A DNA stretch of 64,000 nucleotides from Akkermansia biwaensis. Its GTDB lineage: Bacteria; Verrucomicrobiota; Verrucomicrobiia; Verrucomicrobiales; Akkermansiaceae. Of the stretch, positions 1 to 10,062 are shown piece after piece. Under the pieces are notes generated by a model. It made no database searches, had not been told where the DNA came from, and saw only the letters and a program-made list of their open reading frames with translations. Where the stretch lies: NCBI RefSeq assembly GCF_026072915.1, contig NZ_AP025943.1, positions 1,860,001 to 1,924,000 of the forward strand, in the 5' to 3' direction. Every line of letters begins with the position of its first letter. Position 1 is the stretch's first letter. A program made the position numbers and the translations under genes.

Positions 1-2712
1 GAAGTATTCAAGGACTATCCGGACGCGCTGGAAAACACGCTGAAAATCGCGGAGCGCTGCAATGTCACGATCAAGCTGGACTCCACCAGCACGGAAAAAT
101 ACCCCGAATTCGGCACGCCGGACGGCTCCACACGCGAGGAATACCTGCGCAAGGTGTGCTACAAGGGACTGGAAGAACGGTACGGCAAGGAGCGCGTGGC
201 CGCGGACAAGGAACTGTGCGCCCGCCTGGACTATGAACTGGGTATCATCAACCAGTTGAAGTTCGCTTCCTACTTCCTGATTACGGCGGACTTCATCAAC
301 TGGGCGAAGGACCACGATATTCCCGTGGGGCCCGGCCGCGGTTCCGCCGCCGGCTCTCTGGTGGCGTACGCCATGAAAATCACGAACATCGACCCGTTGC
401 GCTTCGGCCTCATCTTTGAACGCTTCTTGAATCCGGAGCGCGTGAGCCCGCCGGATATCGACATTGACTTCTGCCAGACGCGCCGTCCGGAGGTGATTGA
501 CTACGTACGGCAGAAATACGGGGAGCGCGCCGTGTCCCATATCATCACGTACGGCACCATGGGCGCCAAATCCGTTCTCAGGGACGTGGCGCGCGTGATG
601 GACATGTCTTATGCCGACGGCGACCGCATCTCCAAGCTGATTGAAACGGGGCCCAAGGTGACGCTGCAATCCAGCTATAAAAGCAATGAGGAACTGCGCG
701 ACCTTATTGCGTCCGATGAAGCGTACACGGAACTCTGGGGGTACGCGACCCGCCTGGAGGGCCTGATACGCAACGTGGGCGTGCACGCCGCAGGCGTCGT
801 TATCGGTGACCGTCCCCTGGACGAACACGTGGCCCTGACCCGTGACGACCTTTCCGATCCCCACGCCGCCGTCGTCGCCCAGTGCGACATGAGCGCCATT
901 TATGAAGTGGGGCTGTTGAAAATGGACTTTCTGGGGCTGAAAACCCTCACCGTCATGCACGACGCGGAGGAATACGCCCGCTGGCGCGTTCCGGAATTCA
1001 GACTGGACGACGTGCCCCTGGACGACCGTGAAACACTGGACCTGCTCAACAGGGGGGACACGATGGGTGTGTTCCAGTTGGAATCCGGCGGCATGGTGGA
1101 TACCTGCCGGAGGTATGGCATCCAGAAAATTGAAGACATCATTGACTTGCTGGCCCTGTACCGTCCGGGAGCCATGCAGTTCATGGATGAAATGATCGAG
1201 GTCAAGAAGGGCATCCGGAAGGTGGAATATGAACACCCCCTGCTGGAGCAGGTCAGCGGAGAAACTTACGGCGTGATGATCTACCAGGAACAGGTGCAGG
1301 CCGCGGCCAAGCTGCTGGCGGGCTACACGCTCGGCGGCGCCGACCTTCTGCGGCGCGCCATGGGTAAGAAAGACCCCGCGAAAATGGCCAAGGAAAAGGC
1401 CCACTTTGTGGAAGGATGCTGGAAAACCAACCAGATTGACGAAAAAACGGCCACGGCCATCTTTGACAAAATTGAAAAATTCGCCGGGTACGGGTTCAAC
1501 AAATCCCACTCCGCCTGCTACGGCCACATCTCCTACTGGACGGCCTATCTCAAGGCCCACTTCCCCGTGGAATTCCTCTGCGGCCTGATGTCCAATGAAG
1601 TGAATAACGACAAAATCGGCGTGTTCATCCAGGAGGCCAACCGCATGGGCATTGAAATCCTGCCGCCCAACGTGAACAAATCCATGCTCAAATTCACTCC
1701 TGAAGAAACGCCTTCCGGCAAGCTGGCCGTGCGCTACGGCCTGGCCGCCATCAAGAACGTGGGTGAAGGCGCCATGCAGATTCTTCTGGAAGAGCGGAAC
1801 AGGAACGGGGAATTCACCAGCATGGAGGACATCTGTAACAGGCTGGACTCCAAATCCGTCAACAAGAAAATTCTGGAATCCCTGATTCGCGCTGGTGCGC
1901 TGGACTGGACGCTGGAACCGCGTTCCGTCATGTTCGAGCGCGTGGACCTGGCCCTCAGCGGCGCCTCCCAGGTGCACAAGGACAAGGCGCTGGGGCAGGG
2001 CTCCCTATTTGACATGACCTTTGAGGCCCCCAGGGTAAAAGATGAGCCTCCCGTTCCGGAATGGCCCAAGGAACAGCGCATGACTGATGAAAAAGACTTG
2101 CTGGGCGCCTACTTCTGCGGGCACCCCTTGGATTCCATGCGCGGTGTCATTGATGCGGAAAAATACACGCGCATCGGCCTCATAGACTCCCTGGAATCCC
2201 ACGAACTCAAGCAGAAGCACCAGATTGCCGGCATGGTGCGCTCTGTCATTCCCAAAATCAGCAAGGCGGGAAGGAAATTCGCCATCCTGACCCTGGAAGA
2301 CTTTACCGGAAGCGTGGAAGTGCTTCTGTGGTCGGACGTCTATGAAAAAGCCCTGGAAATGGAAGGCGGCCTGGAACCCGGCGTCTTCGTGGCCGTGCGC
2401 GCCAACATCCGGGAGGACGACCGCACCTCCTCCAAGAGCGTGGCCGCCCAGGGCATTGACCCGCTGGGCGGGAAAAAGCGCAGAACCAAATCCGGAGACC
2501 AGGGGCCGCTGAACATCATTGTCAGTCCCCTGCGCCACACCAGGGAAAACTTGGAACATATCCGGAACATCCTGAAAAAATATCCTGGCCGCGGCAAGGT
2601 CAACCTCACCATCAAGGACAGCCTGGGGCACAGCCGGATTCTGGAGCTGGACGAGCAATTCCGCGTCAACCGCTGTGCCGCGCTGGAAACGGAACTCTCC
2701 ATGTACAACTGA
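1..2712 (+). CDS. dnaE: DNA polymerase III alpha subunit, 5'-truncated by window edge
   Basis: Replicative DNA polymerase catalytic subunit. The frame is open from base 1, so the N-terminal PHP domain and the true start lie outside the window; 903 codons are visible. The palm carries GPGRGSAAGS and the metal-binding PDIDIDF near visible residues 151-157, the family-C polymerase signature. The finger and tau-binding regions follow. The C-terminal part contains an OB-fold-like stretch beginning IAGMVRSVIPKISK and ends in the usual beta-strand tail. The TGA stop is followed at once by an acetyltransferase gene. Identification rests on family knowledge plus visible motifs and is firm. Confidence 0.97.
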   Translation, partial: EVFKDYPDALENTLKIAERCNVTIKLDSTSTEKYPEFGTPDGSTREEYLRKVCYKGLEERYGKERVAADKELCARLDYELGIINQLKFASYFLITADFINWAKDHDIPVGPGRGSAAGSLVAYAMKITNIDPLRFGLIFERFLNPERVSPPDIDIDFCQTRRPEVIDYVRQKYGERAVSHIITYGTMGAKSVLRDVARVMDMSYADGDRISKLIETGPKVTLQSSYKSNEELRDLIASDEAYTELWGYATRLEGLIRNVGVHAAGVVIGDRPLDEHVALTRDDLSDPHAAVVAQCDMSAIYEVGLLKMDFLGLKTLTVMHDAEEYARWRVPEFRLDDVPLDDRETLDLLNRGDTMGVFQLESGGMVDTCRRYGIQKIEDIIDLLALYRPGAMQFMDEMIEVKKGIRKVEYEHPLLEQVSGETYGVMIYQEQVQAAAKLLAGYTLGGADLLRRAMGKKDPAKMAKEKAHFVEGCWKTNQIDEKTATAIFDKIEKFAGYGFNKSHSACYGHISYWTAYLKAHFPVEFLCGLMSNEVNNDKIGVFIQEANRMGIEILPPNVNKSMLKFTPEETPSGKLAVRYGLAAIKNVGEGAMQILLEERNRNGEFTSMEDICNRLDSKSVNKKILESLIRAGALDWTLEPRSVMFERVDLALSGASQVHKDKALGQGSLFDMTFEAPRVKDEPPVPEWPKEQRMTDEKDLLGAYFCGHPLDSMRGVIDAEKYTRIGLIDSLESHELKQKHQIAGMVRSVIPKISKAGRKFAILTLEDFTGSVEVLLWSDVYEKALEMEGGLEPGVFVAVRANIREDDRTSSKSVAAQGIDPLGGKKRRTKSGDQGPLNIIVSPLRHTRENLEHIRNILKKYPGRGKVNLTIKDSLGHSRILELDEQFRVNRCAALETELSMYN

Positions 2713-2725
2713 AAAACCTGAATTC

Positions 2726-3277
2726 GTGAAAAAGGAACCGCATGTATTTCCGGAATCGGCCCGTTTGAAATTCCGGGCGTGGGAGGAAGCGGACTGGCCC
2801 TTTTTTGCGGCCATGAACGCCAGCCCCCTGGTGATGCGCTTCTTCCCTTCCGTGTTGACGGAGGAGGAATCCCGCTCCATGTGGGACCGCATGCGGGCAG
2901 AGCTGGATGAAAAGGGCTATGGCCTGTATGCCGTGGAGCTTAAATCCTCCGGCGCCCTCATCGGCCTTCTGGGCTTCCATTGGGTGGAATTTGAGGCGGA
3001 ATTCACCCCCTGCGTGGAAATAGGCTGGCGGCTGGTGCCGGAAGCCTGGGGGTATGGTTATGCCACGGAAGGAGCCGTGGCGTGCCTGGAATACGGATTT
3101 TCCCGCCTGGGATTTGACCGGGTGTACTCCTTCGCCGCCTGTGTGAACCATCCTTCACAAGCCGTGATGCGGCGCGCCGGAATGAAAAAAACGGCGGAAT
3201 TCAACCATCCGAAAGTGTCTGCGTCCTCTCCTCTCCATCCGCACGTTTTATACATGCTGGAAGCTCCATGCAAATAA
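2726..3277 (+). CDS. GNAT-family N-acetyltransferase, RimJ/RimL type
   Basis: Predicted acetyl-CoA-dependent N-acyltransferase of the RimJ/RimL group. It shows the family start RLKFRAWEEAD, the central strand LIGLLGFHW, a beta-bulge region EIGWRLVPEAWGYGYATEGA holding the Q/RxxGxG/A-type CoA loop, and the C-terminal NHPSQAVMRRAGM that closes most RimL proteins. I prefer the GTG at 2726, 13 bases after the dnaE stop, because the family motif then begins about 10 residues in. An ATG at 2675 would overlap dnaE by 38 bases. No strong ribosome-binding site is visible for either. The substrate (ribosomal protein N-terminus or small molecule) cannot be told from sequence. Confidence 0.85.
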   Translation: MKKEPHVFPESARLKFRAWEEADWPFFAAMNASPLVMRFFPSVLTEEESRSMWDRMRAELDEKGYGLYAVELKSSGALIGLLGFHWVEFEAEFTPCVEIGWRLVPEAWGYGYATEGAVACLEYGFSRLGFDRVYSFAACVNHPSQAVMRRAGMKKTAEFNHPKVSASSPLHPHVLYMLEAPCK

Positions 3278-3508
3278 TGGGGAAAGACGGTTTATTCCCG
3301 GGGAAGACCCTTCGGAAATAAAAAAGGCAGCCGTGGGGGCATGGCGGCCATCCGAGTGCAAGAGGACCTCCGGTGGCTTTGACTTCCCAGTCTGCCGGGC
3401 GTGAACGGAGCATTCCTCCATGTGAAAAAGACGGATTCCCTTTTCGCGTTTCTTCCGGCCATTCCCTCCGGAGGAATGAAAACTCCACCGTTTTTCAGAG
3501 CAAACCTG

Positions 3509-3958
3509 TTAAACCAATCTCATGTATAAAACAGGGTACGGATTACCTTGTTCGTCGTGATCCGTTCTTTTGTAAACCTGGAATCCCATGTGTTCGTAAA
3601 ATCCCTTGGCCTGCGGATTTTGTTCGTTGACTCCCAGTGTATTGATAGCGAAATTCTGCATACCGTACTGAAGCAGCTTCCTTCCCAATCCCCGCCCCGT
3701 TTCTTCCGGAGAAATAAACAGCATTTCCAGCTTTTGCCCCTCTATCCCCATGAACGCTGCGGGAACGCCCTGGCCATTCTCTGCGACAATCAAATGAGAA
3801 ATATCTCTCAATGCTTGAGGAACATATTTTTTGATATCTTCCATATCCGCTTCTGCCAGAAAAAAATGCGTTGCCCTGACCGAGTTTTCCCAGACGTTCA
3901 GGAGCTGTTCCAGCAACAGGGAATCCCTGTCTTCCATGTCGGCTATCCTTATATTCAT
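3509..3958 (-). CDS. GNAT-family N-acetyltransferase, YjaB-like
   Basis: A 149-residue acetyltransferase resembling E. coli YjaB along its length. It has an early VWENSVRATHFFL segment, the acetyl-CoA pyrophosphate loop ETGRGLGRKLL (about residues 86-96), and the C-terminal NEQNPQAKGFYEHMGF with the conserved NEQN and FY pair. It lies convergent to the preceding RimL-type gene and stands alone. About 290 bases upstream, before the autotransporter, contain no supported gene. The substrate is unknown. Confidence 0.85.
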   Translation of the reverse strand: MNIRIADMEDRDSLLLEQLLNVWENSVRATHFFLAEADMEDIKKYVPQALRDISHLIVAENGQGVPAAFMGIEGQKLEMLFISPEETGRGLGRKLLQYGMQNFAINTLGVNEQNPQAKGFYEHMGFQVYKRTDHDEQGNPYPVLYMRLV

Positions 3959-4146
3959 ACCGCGTCCAATTTTGATTAATTAAGTACTCCTCATTTGCCA
4001 AAGGCGCAACTGCTGAATTTTCCACCATTCTAATTTCCGCATATAACCATGTCAAACGGACCCTGCCGCGCCATGGTTTCATGCCGCTATTCATAAACGT
4101 TCTGACAGTATTTGTGGAACTGGCGGTTTTGCTTGCGGGGGCGCAT

Positions 4147-4187
4147 GGAAAATCAAACGGGATGCAGTTCCATAGGAGCTGCATCCC
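4147..4187 (-). terminator. Rho-independent terminator of the autotransporter gene
   Basis: Nine-base-pair inverted repeat GGGATGCAG (4159-4167) and CTGCATCCC (4179-4187). On the minus strand it is followed by GTTTGATTTT. It lies about 65 bases past the stop of the minus-strand autotransporter. A second, GC-rich hairpin (CTGGGAG/CTCCCAG) sits between the stop and this one. Confidence 0.7.
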
Positions 4188-4251
4188 GGTGATTCGGGGT
4201 TGGGGCTGTGGGCCTGGGAGGAAGCACTCTCCCAGCCCCGTTGTTTGCGAC

Positions 4252-7200
4252 TTAGAAGGCGTAGCTTACCCCGGCGTTGACCCGGTGGTAGGTTGACTTG
4301 CTTCTGCCTTCAAATTCATAACCGCCGTAGGCCGTCCACCGCGGATTGATGACCACAGTGCTGTTGTAATTGACGCGCACGGCGTTGCGGTCCGGGCGGG
4401 ACCCCCTGGCAGTCCAGGAAAAATCGTTCATCAGGCGTCTGGCGCGGGTTTCCGGATTGTCGCGGACCACGTCGGGAACGTAGCTCACGGCCAGGCTGTT
4501 CACCCACAGGACTCCGTTGCTGAATTGCAGGGACTTGCTGATTCCCACACCCACGGGGAGGCTCAGGTTCTTCAGGTCTCCCCTGTCGAAATGGCGGGGA
4601 TCATATCCCGTTTCCGTGAAGGAATTCTGATTCACCTGGGTGTACTCGATTCCCAGGAACGGGGACAGCGTCCATCCCTTGTTCAGCTTGTGGTCCCAGG
4701 TGGCCTGCAGGGTGGCGAAGCCCATCCTGTTTTCCCATTTGCCGTTGGACGAGCCGCCGGAATAGTAGGAATCCAGTTTGTTGCGGGTCCAGCCGTAGCC
4801 CAGGGTTCCTTGGATATTCAGCATGTTGCCGGGAGATATCTGCCTTCTCCATGCTCCGTAGAGCAGGGCCACGTAGGACGTCTGGTCCACTTCGCTGATC
4901 CACGTGCGGCTCTTGTTCTTGCCGTACAGGTTGCCGAAGGCGGCGCCCAGGATAGTGTTCGGCGTGAACCTGCGGTCGGCGCCCACGGCGTAGCCACCGC
5001 CGTTGTAATCGTAGCCGTCAATGCCGTTTCTGGTGGCATGATAGGTGAAATCGCCCAGACCGTTGACCCAGAAATTATTCTTGGGTCCCAGCAGGAAGCG
5101 GGTGATCCCCACTTTGCCCAGGGCGGCGTTGGAAACGGACTTCATGTTGGAAGCGGAGCTCCACATGGAATTGCCTATGTCCGCGCCGGCCAGCTCCGGC
5201 AGAATATCTTCAATGCCGCCGGTGGGGTTCCAGACCGCGTACAGTTGGTCGCCAATGCCATCGCCGTCCGTGTCTTCCCATTCCTTGGTCCAGTAGCCTT
5301 CATACGTGTAGGAGGATTCGACTACATTCGTTCCTGTAGTGGTAGAATAAATGTCGTCGAAATCGTTCGTTCTGTTGCCTTCCGTGCCATCGGTGTAGGA
5401 AAGTGCCAGGAATCTCTGCTTGGTTGCCCAGCGCTCGTGAGCGTAGTCGTCCAGAGTGTCGGCCACGCCCATCAAGCCGCCGAGCGTGTGGGAATTGGCC
5501 TGTTCAATGCTCAGACCGGAGCTGTAATCGTCCATGAAGGGGCGCAGGTCGAAGATGACGCCCTTGCTGAAATCGATTGTGTCACCGCGGAAGACCGCAC
5601 CGCGGCCAGCCCTCAGGGTAGCTCCCTTTGCAAAGGCGATGGCTTTGCTGTTCACGGAGCTGTTGCCCGTGATTTCCAGAACGCCCTTGTTGATGGTGAA
5701 GGAGGAATTCTTGGCCAAATCGCTGTTGCCGTATGTGACGCCGTTTTCCAGGATCAGGGTGCCGTCGTACAGCGTCGTTTTTCCGGAAACATTGAAGTAC
5801 TTAGATTCCGCCAGGCGATTCTGCCACTCTTCCTCAGATTCTCCTGCGGCCTGGGTGATCAGCTTGTCCGCCTCCTCCCCCGAAAAGCGGATGGTTCCGC
5901 TGAATTCAGGAGCCGTTCCCTCATAGGGAGCGGTATCCACGTCTTCGGACTTGTTGAAGTCATAGACGATGTTGTCATATTCCGCTCCGTCGCCTTTATT
6001 GCGGAAGGGGTCATAAAAAGTGACTGTCCTTCCTTCCTGGGCACGGAGTACCACGCTGTCCATGGAAATGCTTCCGTTGGTTCCGAATACAAGAGAGTTC
6101 AGAATAGGGTTGTTCCCTCCGCGTTTTTCCGTGTTGCCTTTCACGATGATATCTCCCTGGTCTGCGGAGAAGACGGCATCCTTGTAATAAAGGAGCATGG
6201 CCCCTGCAGCACCGTCAACGGAGTTGTTCTCAATGAGTACGCCGCCGCGGTTGTTGATGAATTCCAGCCCGTTGGCTGTCTGAAGCGCGCCTACGTCCCA
6301 CTTGGCCGAGTTTCCCGAGATGGTGACCTTTCCTGTATTGACGAAGGACGTTCGTCCGTCCACTAGCAGGGCTCCGTAGCCGTAATCCGTGGACTTGTTT
6401 CCGGAAATGGAGATGTCTCCCGTATTGGAAAAGACAAGGTTTCCGTGGAACTGCCCCACGCCGTAATGATAACCTGCCGTATTATGATCCAGGTTAATGT
6501 TTCCGGTTCGGGTGAAGGACGCATCGCCATTCACCTCGATGGCTCCATTGTAGTTGCCCGCGCTGTTTCCGGAAATGGAAATATTTCCTGCATCCGTAAC
6601 GCTGAACGTTCCGTAAAGGCGGAGCGCTCCGTTGGAGCCGGCGGTGGTGTTGTTTTCCACGGTGATGTCGCCGTTGTTGGAAAACGTGGTGTTGCCGAAG
6701 ACGGCCACGCCGCCCATTTGCACGCCTGAACTATTTCCGGAAATAGTGATATCTCCCGTATTGGTGACGTTCCAGTTTTCGTCAATCATGCCAACGGCAT
6801 AGCTCTTTTCCGCGTGGTTGCCGATGAAGGTGATGGAGCCTACATTGTCGAGGTTGAAGCTTCCGCTGACGCGGAATGCTCCGGCGCTGTTGCTGGCGTG
6901 ATTGCCTTCAAAGCGCAGGTCTCCTTGCACGTTGAAGATGTCCATGTCCTGGCCGCTGTAAATGGCTCCGAAATTGCCGTTGTAATCGGAGGCCTTGTCA
7001 CCGGCGTCCGCCCGGTTGTTCCTGAAAATAACGTCTCCTGTGACGCCGTTTATCGTCATGCCGCCTCCGGTCCCTTCCTGGCCGTCCACGGTGCCCGCAT
7101 AGGCATAAATGGCTCCGGCCATCCACGCGGAATTGTCTTCAAAGATAATGTCTCCGCCAATACCCCGGAAGGTAATGGCATCTTCACCTTCGGGAATGTA

Positions 7201-7905
7201 AGTCTTCATGTTGGAGGAGGAGGAATCATTGGCTCCGGCATAGATAGCCCCTCCTATGTTGGCGTGTGCGCTTGTCGGAGAATGCCCGGTGGTATTCCCG
7301 CTGAACAGAATGGACTTGGTATTCTCGAAAGTGATTGTACCCTTCACAAACAGGGCACCCCCCAGGGCCTGCCCCTGTGCGGCGCTGTCTCCCAGCTCAT
7401 TGTTGGTGAAGGAGATGTTGCCCATGTTGGAAAAGGTGGCATCTCCGCGCACGTTCACGGCTCCACCGGCGTTGGTGTCGGCATTCACGATGGACTTGCT
7501 GCCGTTGAAGGAAAGATCCCCCATGTCCGTGAAGACGAGCATTTCCGCGCGGATCGCGCCCCCTCCTTCATTATCGTTGGTCCAGCGGTCGCTGTGGACG
7601 GAGGAACAATTTTCAAAACTCATGGACATTCCCGTGCCGCCAAACGTCATGACGGACGTATTGGGGGCCGTAGCAGGATCCGTGGTTTGGTTGAAGAAAA
7701 CGCTGCCTGCGTAAACGCCGTCGTTTGTCTGGAAGTTTTCAAAAGACAGGTTTTCCTTCAAATTGTAGGTAATATTTCCGTCTGTTTCCTGCCGGGCAGT
7801 GACGGTGCCCTGGTAAAGGTCTTCACTCTGCTGGGCCGTCCCCGTTTGCATCAGGGAAGAGGCCATGAGGAACAGGATGGCGGATACTGCTAATTTTGGT
7901 TTCAT
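4252..7905 (-). CDS. Pmp-like autotransporter adhesin with outer-membrane beta-barrel
   Basis: A 1217-residue type V secreted protein. Residues 1-24 form a Sec signal peptide (Lys start, hydrophobic core, TGTAQQ cleavage region). The passenger, about 25-900, is a repetitive parallel beta-helix with many GGA[ILV] motifs (GGAIRAE, GGAVNVRG, GGALFVKG, GGAIYAG) and FxxN motifs (FTNN, FSGN, FEDN, FRNN, FEGN). These are the two hallmark tetrapeptides of chlamydial polymorphic membrane proteins. Residues about 940-1217 form an autotransporter barrel ending in the terminal aromatic signature VNAGVSYAF. It is a single gene, divergent from glutamate decarboxylase. Likely an outer-membrane adhesin; the ligand is unknown. 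Confidence 0.92.
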   Translation of the reverse strand: MKPKLAVSAILFLMASSLMQTGTAQQSEDLYQGTVTARQETDGNITYNLKENLSFENFQTNDGVYAGSVFFNQTTDPATAPNTSVMTFGGTGMSMSFENCSSVHSDRWTNDNEGGGAIRAEMLVFTDMGDLSFNGSKSIVNADTNAGGAVNVRGDATFSNMGNISFTNNELGDSAAQGQALGGALFVKGTITFENTKSILFSGNTTGHSPTSAHANIGGAIYAGANDSSSSNMKTYIPEGEDAITFRGIGGDIIFEDNSAWMAGAIYAYAGTVDGQEGTGGGMTINGVTGDVIFRNNRADAGDKASDYNGNFGAIYSGQDMDIFNVQGDLRFEGNHASNSAGAFRVSGSFNLDNVGSITFIGNHAEKSYAVGMIDENWNVTNTGDITISGNSSGVQMGGVAVFGNTTFSNNGDITVENNTTAGSNGALRLYGTFSVTDAGNISISGNSAGNYNGAIEVNGDASFTRTGNINLDHNTAGYHYGVGQFHGNLVFSNTGDISISGNKSTDYGYGALLVDGRTSFVNTGKVTISGNSAKWDVGALQTANGLEFINNRGGVLIENNSVDGAAGAMLLYYKDAVFSADQGDIIVKGNTEKRGGNNPILNSLVFGTNGSISMDSVVLRAQEGRTVTFYDPFRNKGDGAEYDNIVYDFNKSEDVDTAPYEGTAPEFSGTIRFSGEEADKLITQAAGESEEEWQNRLAESKYFNVSGKTTLYDGTLILENGVTYGNSDLAKNSSFTINKGVLEITGNSSVNSKAIAFAKGATLRAGRGAVFRGDTIDFSKGVIFDLRPFMDDYSSGLSIEQANSHTLGGLMGVADTLDDYAHERWATKQRFLALSYTDGTEGNRTNDFDDIYSTTTGTNVVESSYTYEGYWTKEWEDTDGDGIGDQLYAVWNPTGGIEDILPELAGADIGNSMWSSASNMKSVSNAALGKVGITRFLLGPKNNFWVNGLGDFTYHATRNGIDGYDYNGGGYAVGADRRFTPNTILGAAFGNLYGKNKSRTWISEVDQTSYVALLYGAWRRQISPGNMLNIQGTLGYGWTRNKLDSYYSGGSSNGKWENRMGFATLQATWDHKLNKGWTLSPFLGIEYTQVNQNSFTETGYDPRHFDRGDLKNLSLPVGVGISKSLQFSNGVLWVNSLAVSYVPDVVRDNPETRARRLMNDFSWTARGSRPDRNAVRVNYNSTVVINPRWTAYGGYEFEGRSKSTYHRVNAGVSYAF

Positions 7906-8373
7906 GAATATGCGGTATAAGGTTCTTTGTTTGATGTCCAGATTGGCACGGGATCACGTGCGCCCGGGTGGGTGGGCTTTTTGCGTGATAGATCCGGCGT
8001 CTGGAATGGTAGGAGTCTTTACACCATGAATTTTCTCACGCAATGACGCGTGATTCCGGAAGGAAAACCGCCATCCATTTCCGGTTGGCCGTTGAAATTG
8101 AAAATGTCGCGACACATTTTTTGTTAGATAAAAGTTTGTGTCATACATAGAGTGCAATTAGAATTTATATAATAAATAATAATAAAATTGTAATTATATG
8201 ATTTTTAATAATAAATGATAAATAAATGAATTCTTGTTCATGTATTCTGATTGAAAAGTTATGACAAGGGGAATGACAATGGAAATATGAACGCTTCCCG
8301 GCTTGCGGGCTTCTATCCATGTATGTGGGAAGCCTGACCGGGCTTTCCCGTAAATGAAAAAATACATACCGTC
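7906..8373. other. Divergent intergenic region between autotransporter and gadB
   Basis: 468 bases without a supported gene. Bases 8140-8240 are very AT-rich, with repeated TAATAATAAA-type runs, and are a plausible promoter zone for either gene. An inverted repeat GCTTCCC (8293-8299) and GGGAAGC (8327-8333) lies 40-80 bases upstream of the gadB start and could fold in its leader. No clear -35/-10 pair could be assigned. Confidence 0.5.
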
Positions 8374-9774
8374 ATGTTTGCTCCAAATCAGAAACCCGAT
8401 ACCGCTCGTGCCGAGAACTCCATTTTCGGTTCTCCGGAGGCGGACAATATTTTGCCCAAGACTCAATTTCCCGACTATGCCATGCGTCCAGAGGATGCCT
8501 ACCAGCTCGTGTCCGATGAATTGATGCTGGACGGCAACGCCCGCCAGAACCTGGCAACCTTCTGCCAGACCTGGGATGAAAAGCAGGTGAGGATGCTGAT
8601 GAACATCAGCATCAACAAAAACATGATTGACAAGGATGAATATCCGCAGACGGCGGCCATTGAAATGCGCTGCGCCGCCATTCTTGCCAATCTGTGGAAT
8701 GTAAATCAGGATGAAAAGCCCATCGGCTGCTCCACCATCGGTTCCAGTGAAGCGTGCATGCTCGGCGGCATGGCTGCCCTGTGGAGATGGCGCGCCCGCC
8801 GCAAGGCTGCCGGCAAGCCGATCGACAAGCCCAACCTCGTATGCGGCCCCGTGCAGATCTGCTGGCACAAATTCTGCCGCTACTGGGACATTGAAATGCG
8901 TGAAATCCCCATGGCCCCCGGCAAATGGAAAATGGACGTTGAACGTATGCTGGAACAGGTAGACGAAAACACCATCGTGGTGGTGCCCACCTTTGGCGTG
9001 ACCTACACGGGCGCTTATGAATTCCCGGCGGACATCGCCAAGGCCCTGGATGACTATGAAGCCAAGACCGGCATTAACATTGACATCCATGTGGACGGCG
9101 CCAGCGGCGCGTTCCTGGCTCCCTTCTGCGCTCCGGACATTGCCTTTGACTTCCGCGTCCCCCGCGTGAAATCCATCAGCACGTCCGGCCACAAATACGG
9201 CTTGGCCCCCCTCGGCTGCGGCTGGGTGGTGTGGAGAGACACTTCCGAACTGCCGGAAGGATTGATCTTCAACGTGAACTATCTTGGCGGGGAAATCCCC
9301 AACTTCGCCATCAACTTCTCCCGCCCTGCCGGCCAGATCATCTGCCAGTATTACGACTTCATTCGCCTAGGCAAGGAAGGATATACCAATATCCATACCC
9401 AGGCATATGACGTGGCGCAGTACATTTCATCGGAAATAGCCAAGCTGGGACCGTACGAATTCATTTGCACGGGCGATCCCAAGGAAGGCATCCCCGCCGC
9501 CTGTTTCTTCATCAAGGACGGGCAAAAGACGAATTACACCCTCTTCGACCTTTCCGACAAGCTCAGGACGCGTGGCTGGCAGGTGCCTGCCTTCACGCTG
9601 CCTGCGGATTGCCAGAATACGGTCGTGATGCGCGTGATGGTTCGCCAGGGCTTCTCCAAGGACTTGGCAGACCTCTTCCTGGAAGACTACAAGCGCATGA
9701 TCGATTTCTTCGAGAAACACCCGGTCACCTCGCCGATGACTGCGGAAGAAGGCACCTCCTTCCACCATTCCTGA
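8374..9774 (+). CDS. gadB: Glutamate decarboxylase (PLP-dependent)
   Basis: Converts glutamate plus a proton to GABA and CO2, the proton-consuming step of acid resistance. The 466-residue length matches E. coli GadA/GadB. The PLP lysine lies in [13 protein letters not shown] (Lys274, equivalent to Lys276 of E. coli) and the cofactor-pairing aspartate in HVDGASGAF (Asp241). The C-terminus ends SFHHS, resembling the E. coli tail whose histidine closes the active site at neutral pH. The ATG at 8374 gives the normal N-terminus. No glutamate/GABA antiporter (gadC) or regulator lies next to it. The gene stands alone, with terminators after it. Confidence 0.96.
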   Translation: MFAPNQKPDTARAENSIFGSPEADNILPKTQFPDYAMRPEDAYQLVSDELMLDGNARQNLATFCQTWDEKQVRMLMNISINKNMIDKDEYPQTAAIEMRCAAILANLWNVNQDEKPIGCSTIGSSEACMLGGMAALWRWRARRKAAGKPIDKPNLVCGPVQICWHKFCRYWDIEMREIPMAPGKWKMDVERMLEQVDENTIVVVPTFGVTYTGAYEFPADIAKALDDYEAKTGINIDIHVDGASGAFLAPFCAPDIAFDFRVPRVKSISTSGHKYGLAPLGCGWVVWRDTSELPEGLIFNVNYLGGEIPNFAINFSRPAGQIICQYYDFIRLGKEGYTNIHTQAYDVAQYISSEIAKLGPYEFICTGDPKEGIPAACFFIKDGQKTNYTLFDLSDKLRTRGWQVPAFTLPADCQNTVVMRVMVRQGFSKDLADLFLEDYKRMIDFFEKHPVTSPMTAEEGTSFHHS

Positions 9775-9782
9775 TGGAGGAG

Positions 9783-9799
9783 GCCTCATAAGGCTTTTT
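9783..9799 (+). terminator. Short hairpin plus T-tract after gadB
   Basis: GCCT-CATA-AGGC followed by TTTTT, beginning 8 bases after the gadB stop. The stem is only four pairs, so it is a weak terminator alone, but it lies just before a stronger one. Confidence 0.4.
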
Positions 9800-9826
9800 G
9801 TTGGATGAATAAGTGTGTGTAAGCAC

Positions 9827-9880
9827 GGCTCCGCAGTTGTCAAGGTTTGTGCGTGGACCTGGCGGCTGCGGAGCCTTTTT
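9827..9880 (+). terminator. Rho-independent terminator downstream of gadB
   Basis: Ten-base perfect inverted repeat GGCTCCGCAG (9827-9836) and CTGCGGAGCC (9866-9875), then TTTTT. The loop is long (29 bases). It lies about 50 bases after the gadB stop and insulates it from the convergent DUF2851 gene. Confidence 0.65.
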
Positions 9881-10062
9881 ATACCCGGACGGCGCGGGTA
9901 TTCTGCGGAAGTACCCGCCGTTTTTTCAGAGGCCGTTCCGTTGATGAGCTGCACTTGAACCTGCGGAATCCGGTCTGTTCCGCGCTGGATGGCCGTTCCG
10001 GTTTTTCGCTGAGCCGCCTTCTCCGGAGACCGGGCACAGCAGAAAAAAAGGATGCGGCCCGT

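Noticed and set aside
2005-2892. 295-codon minus-strand frame over the dnaE end
   Set aside because: Antisense to dnaE and the acetyltransferase; Phe/Gln/His-rich shadow.
4525-6366. 613-codon open frame on the plus strand
   Set aside because: Lies wholly antisense to the autotransporter; Val/Gly/Ala-biased shadow composition and no domain.
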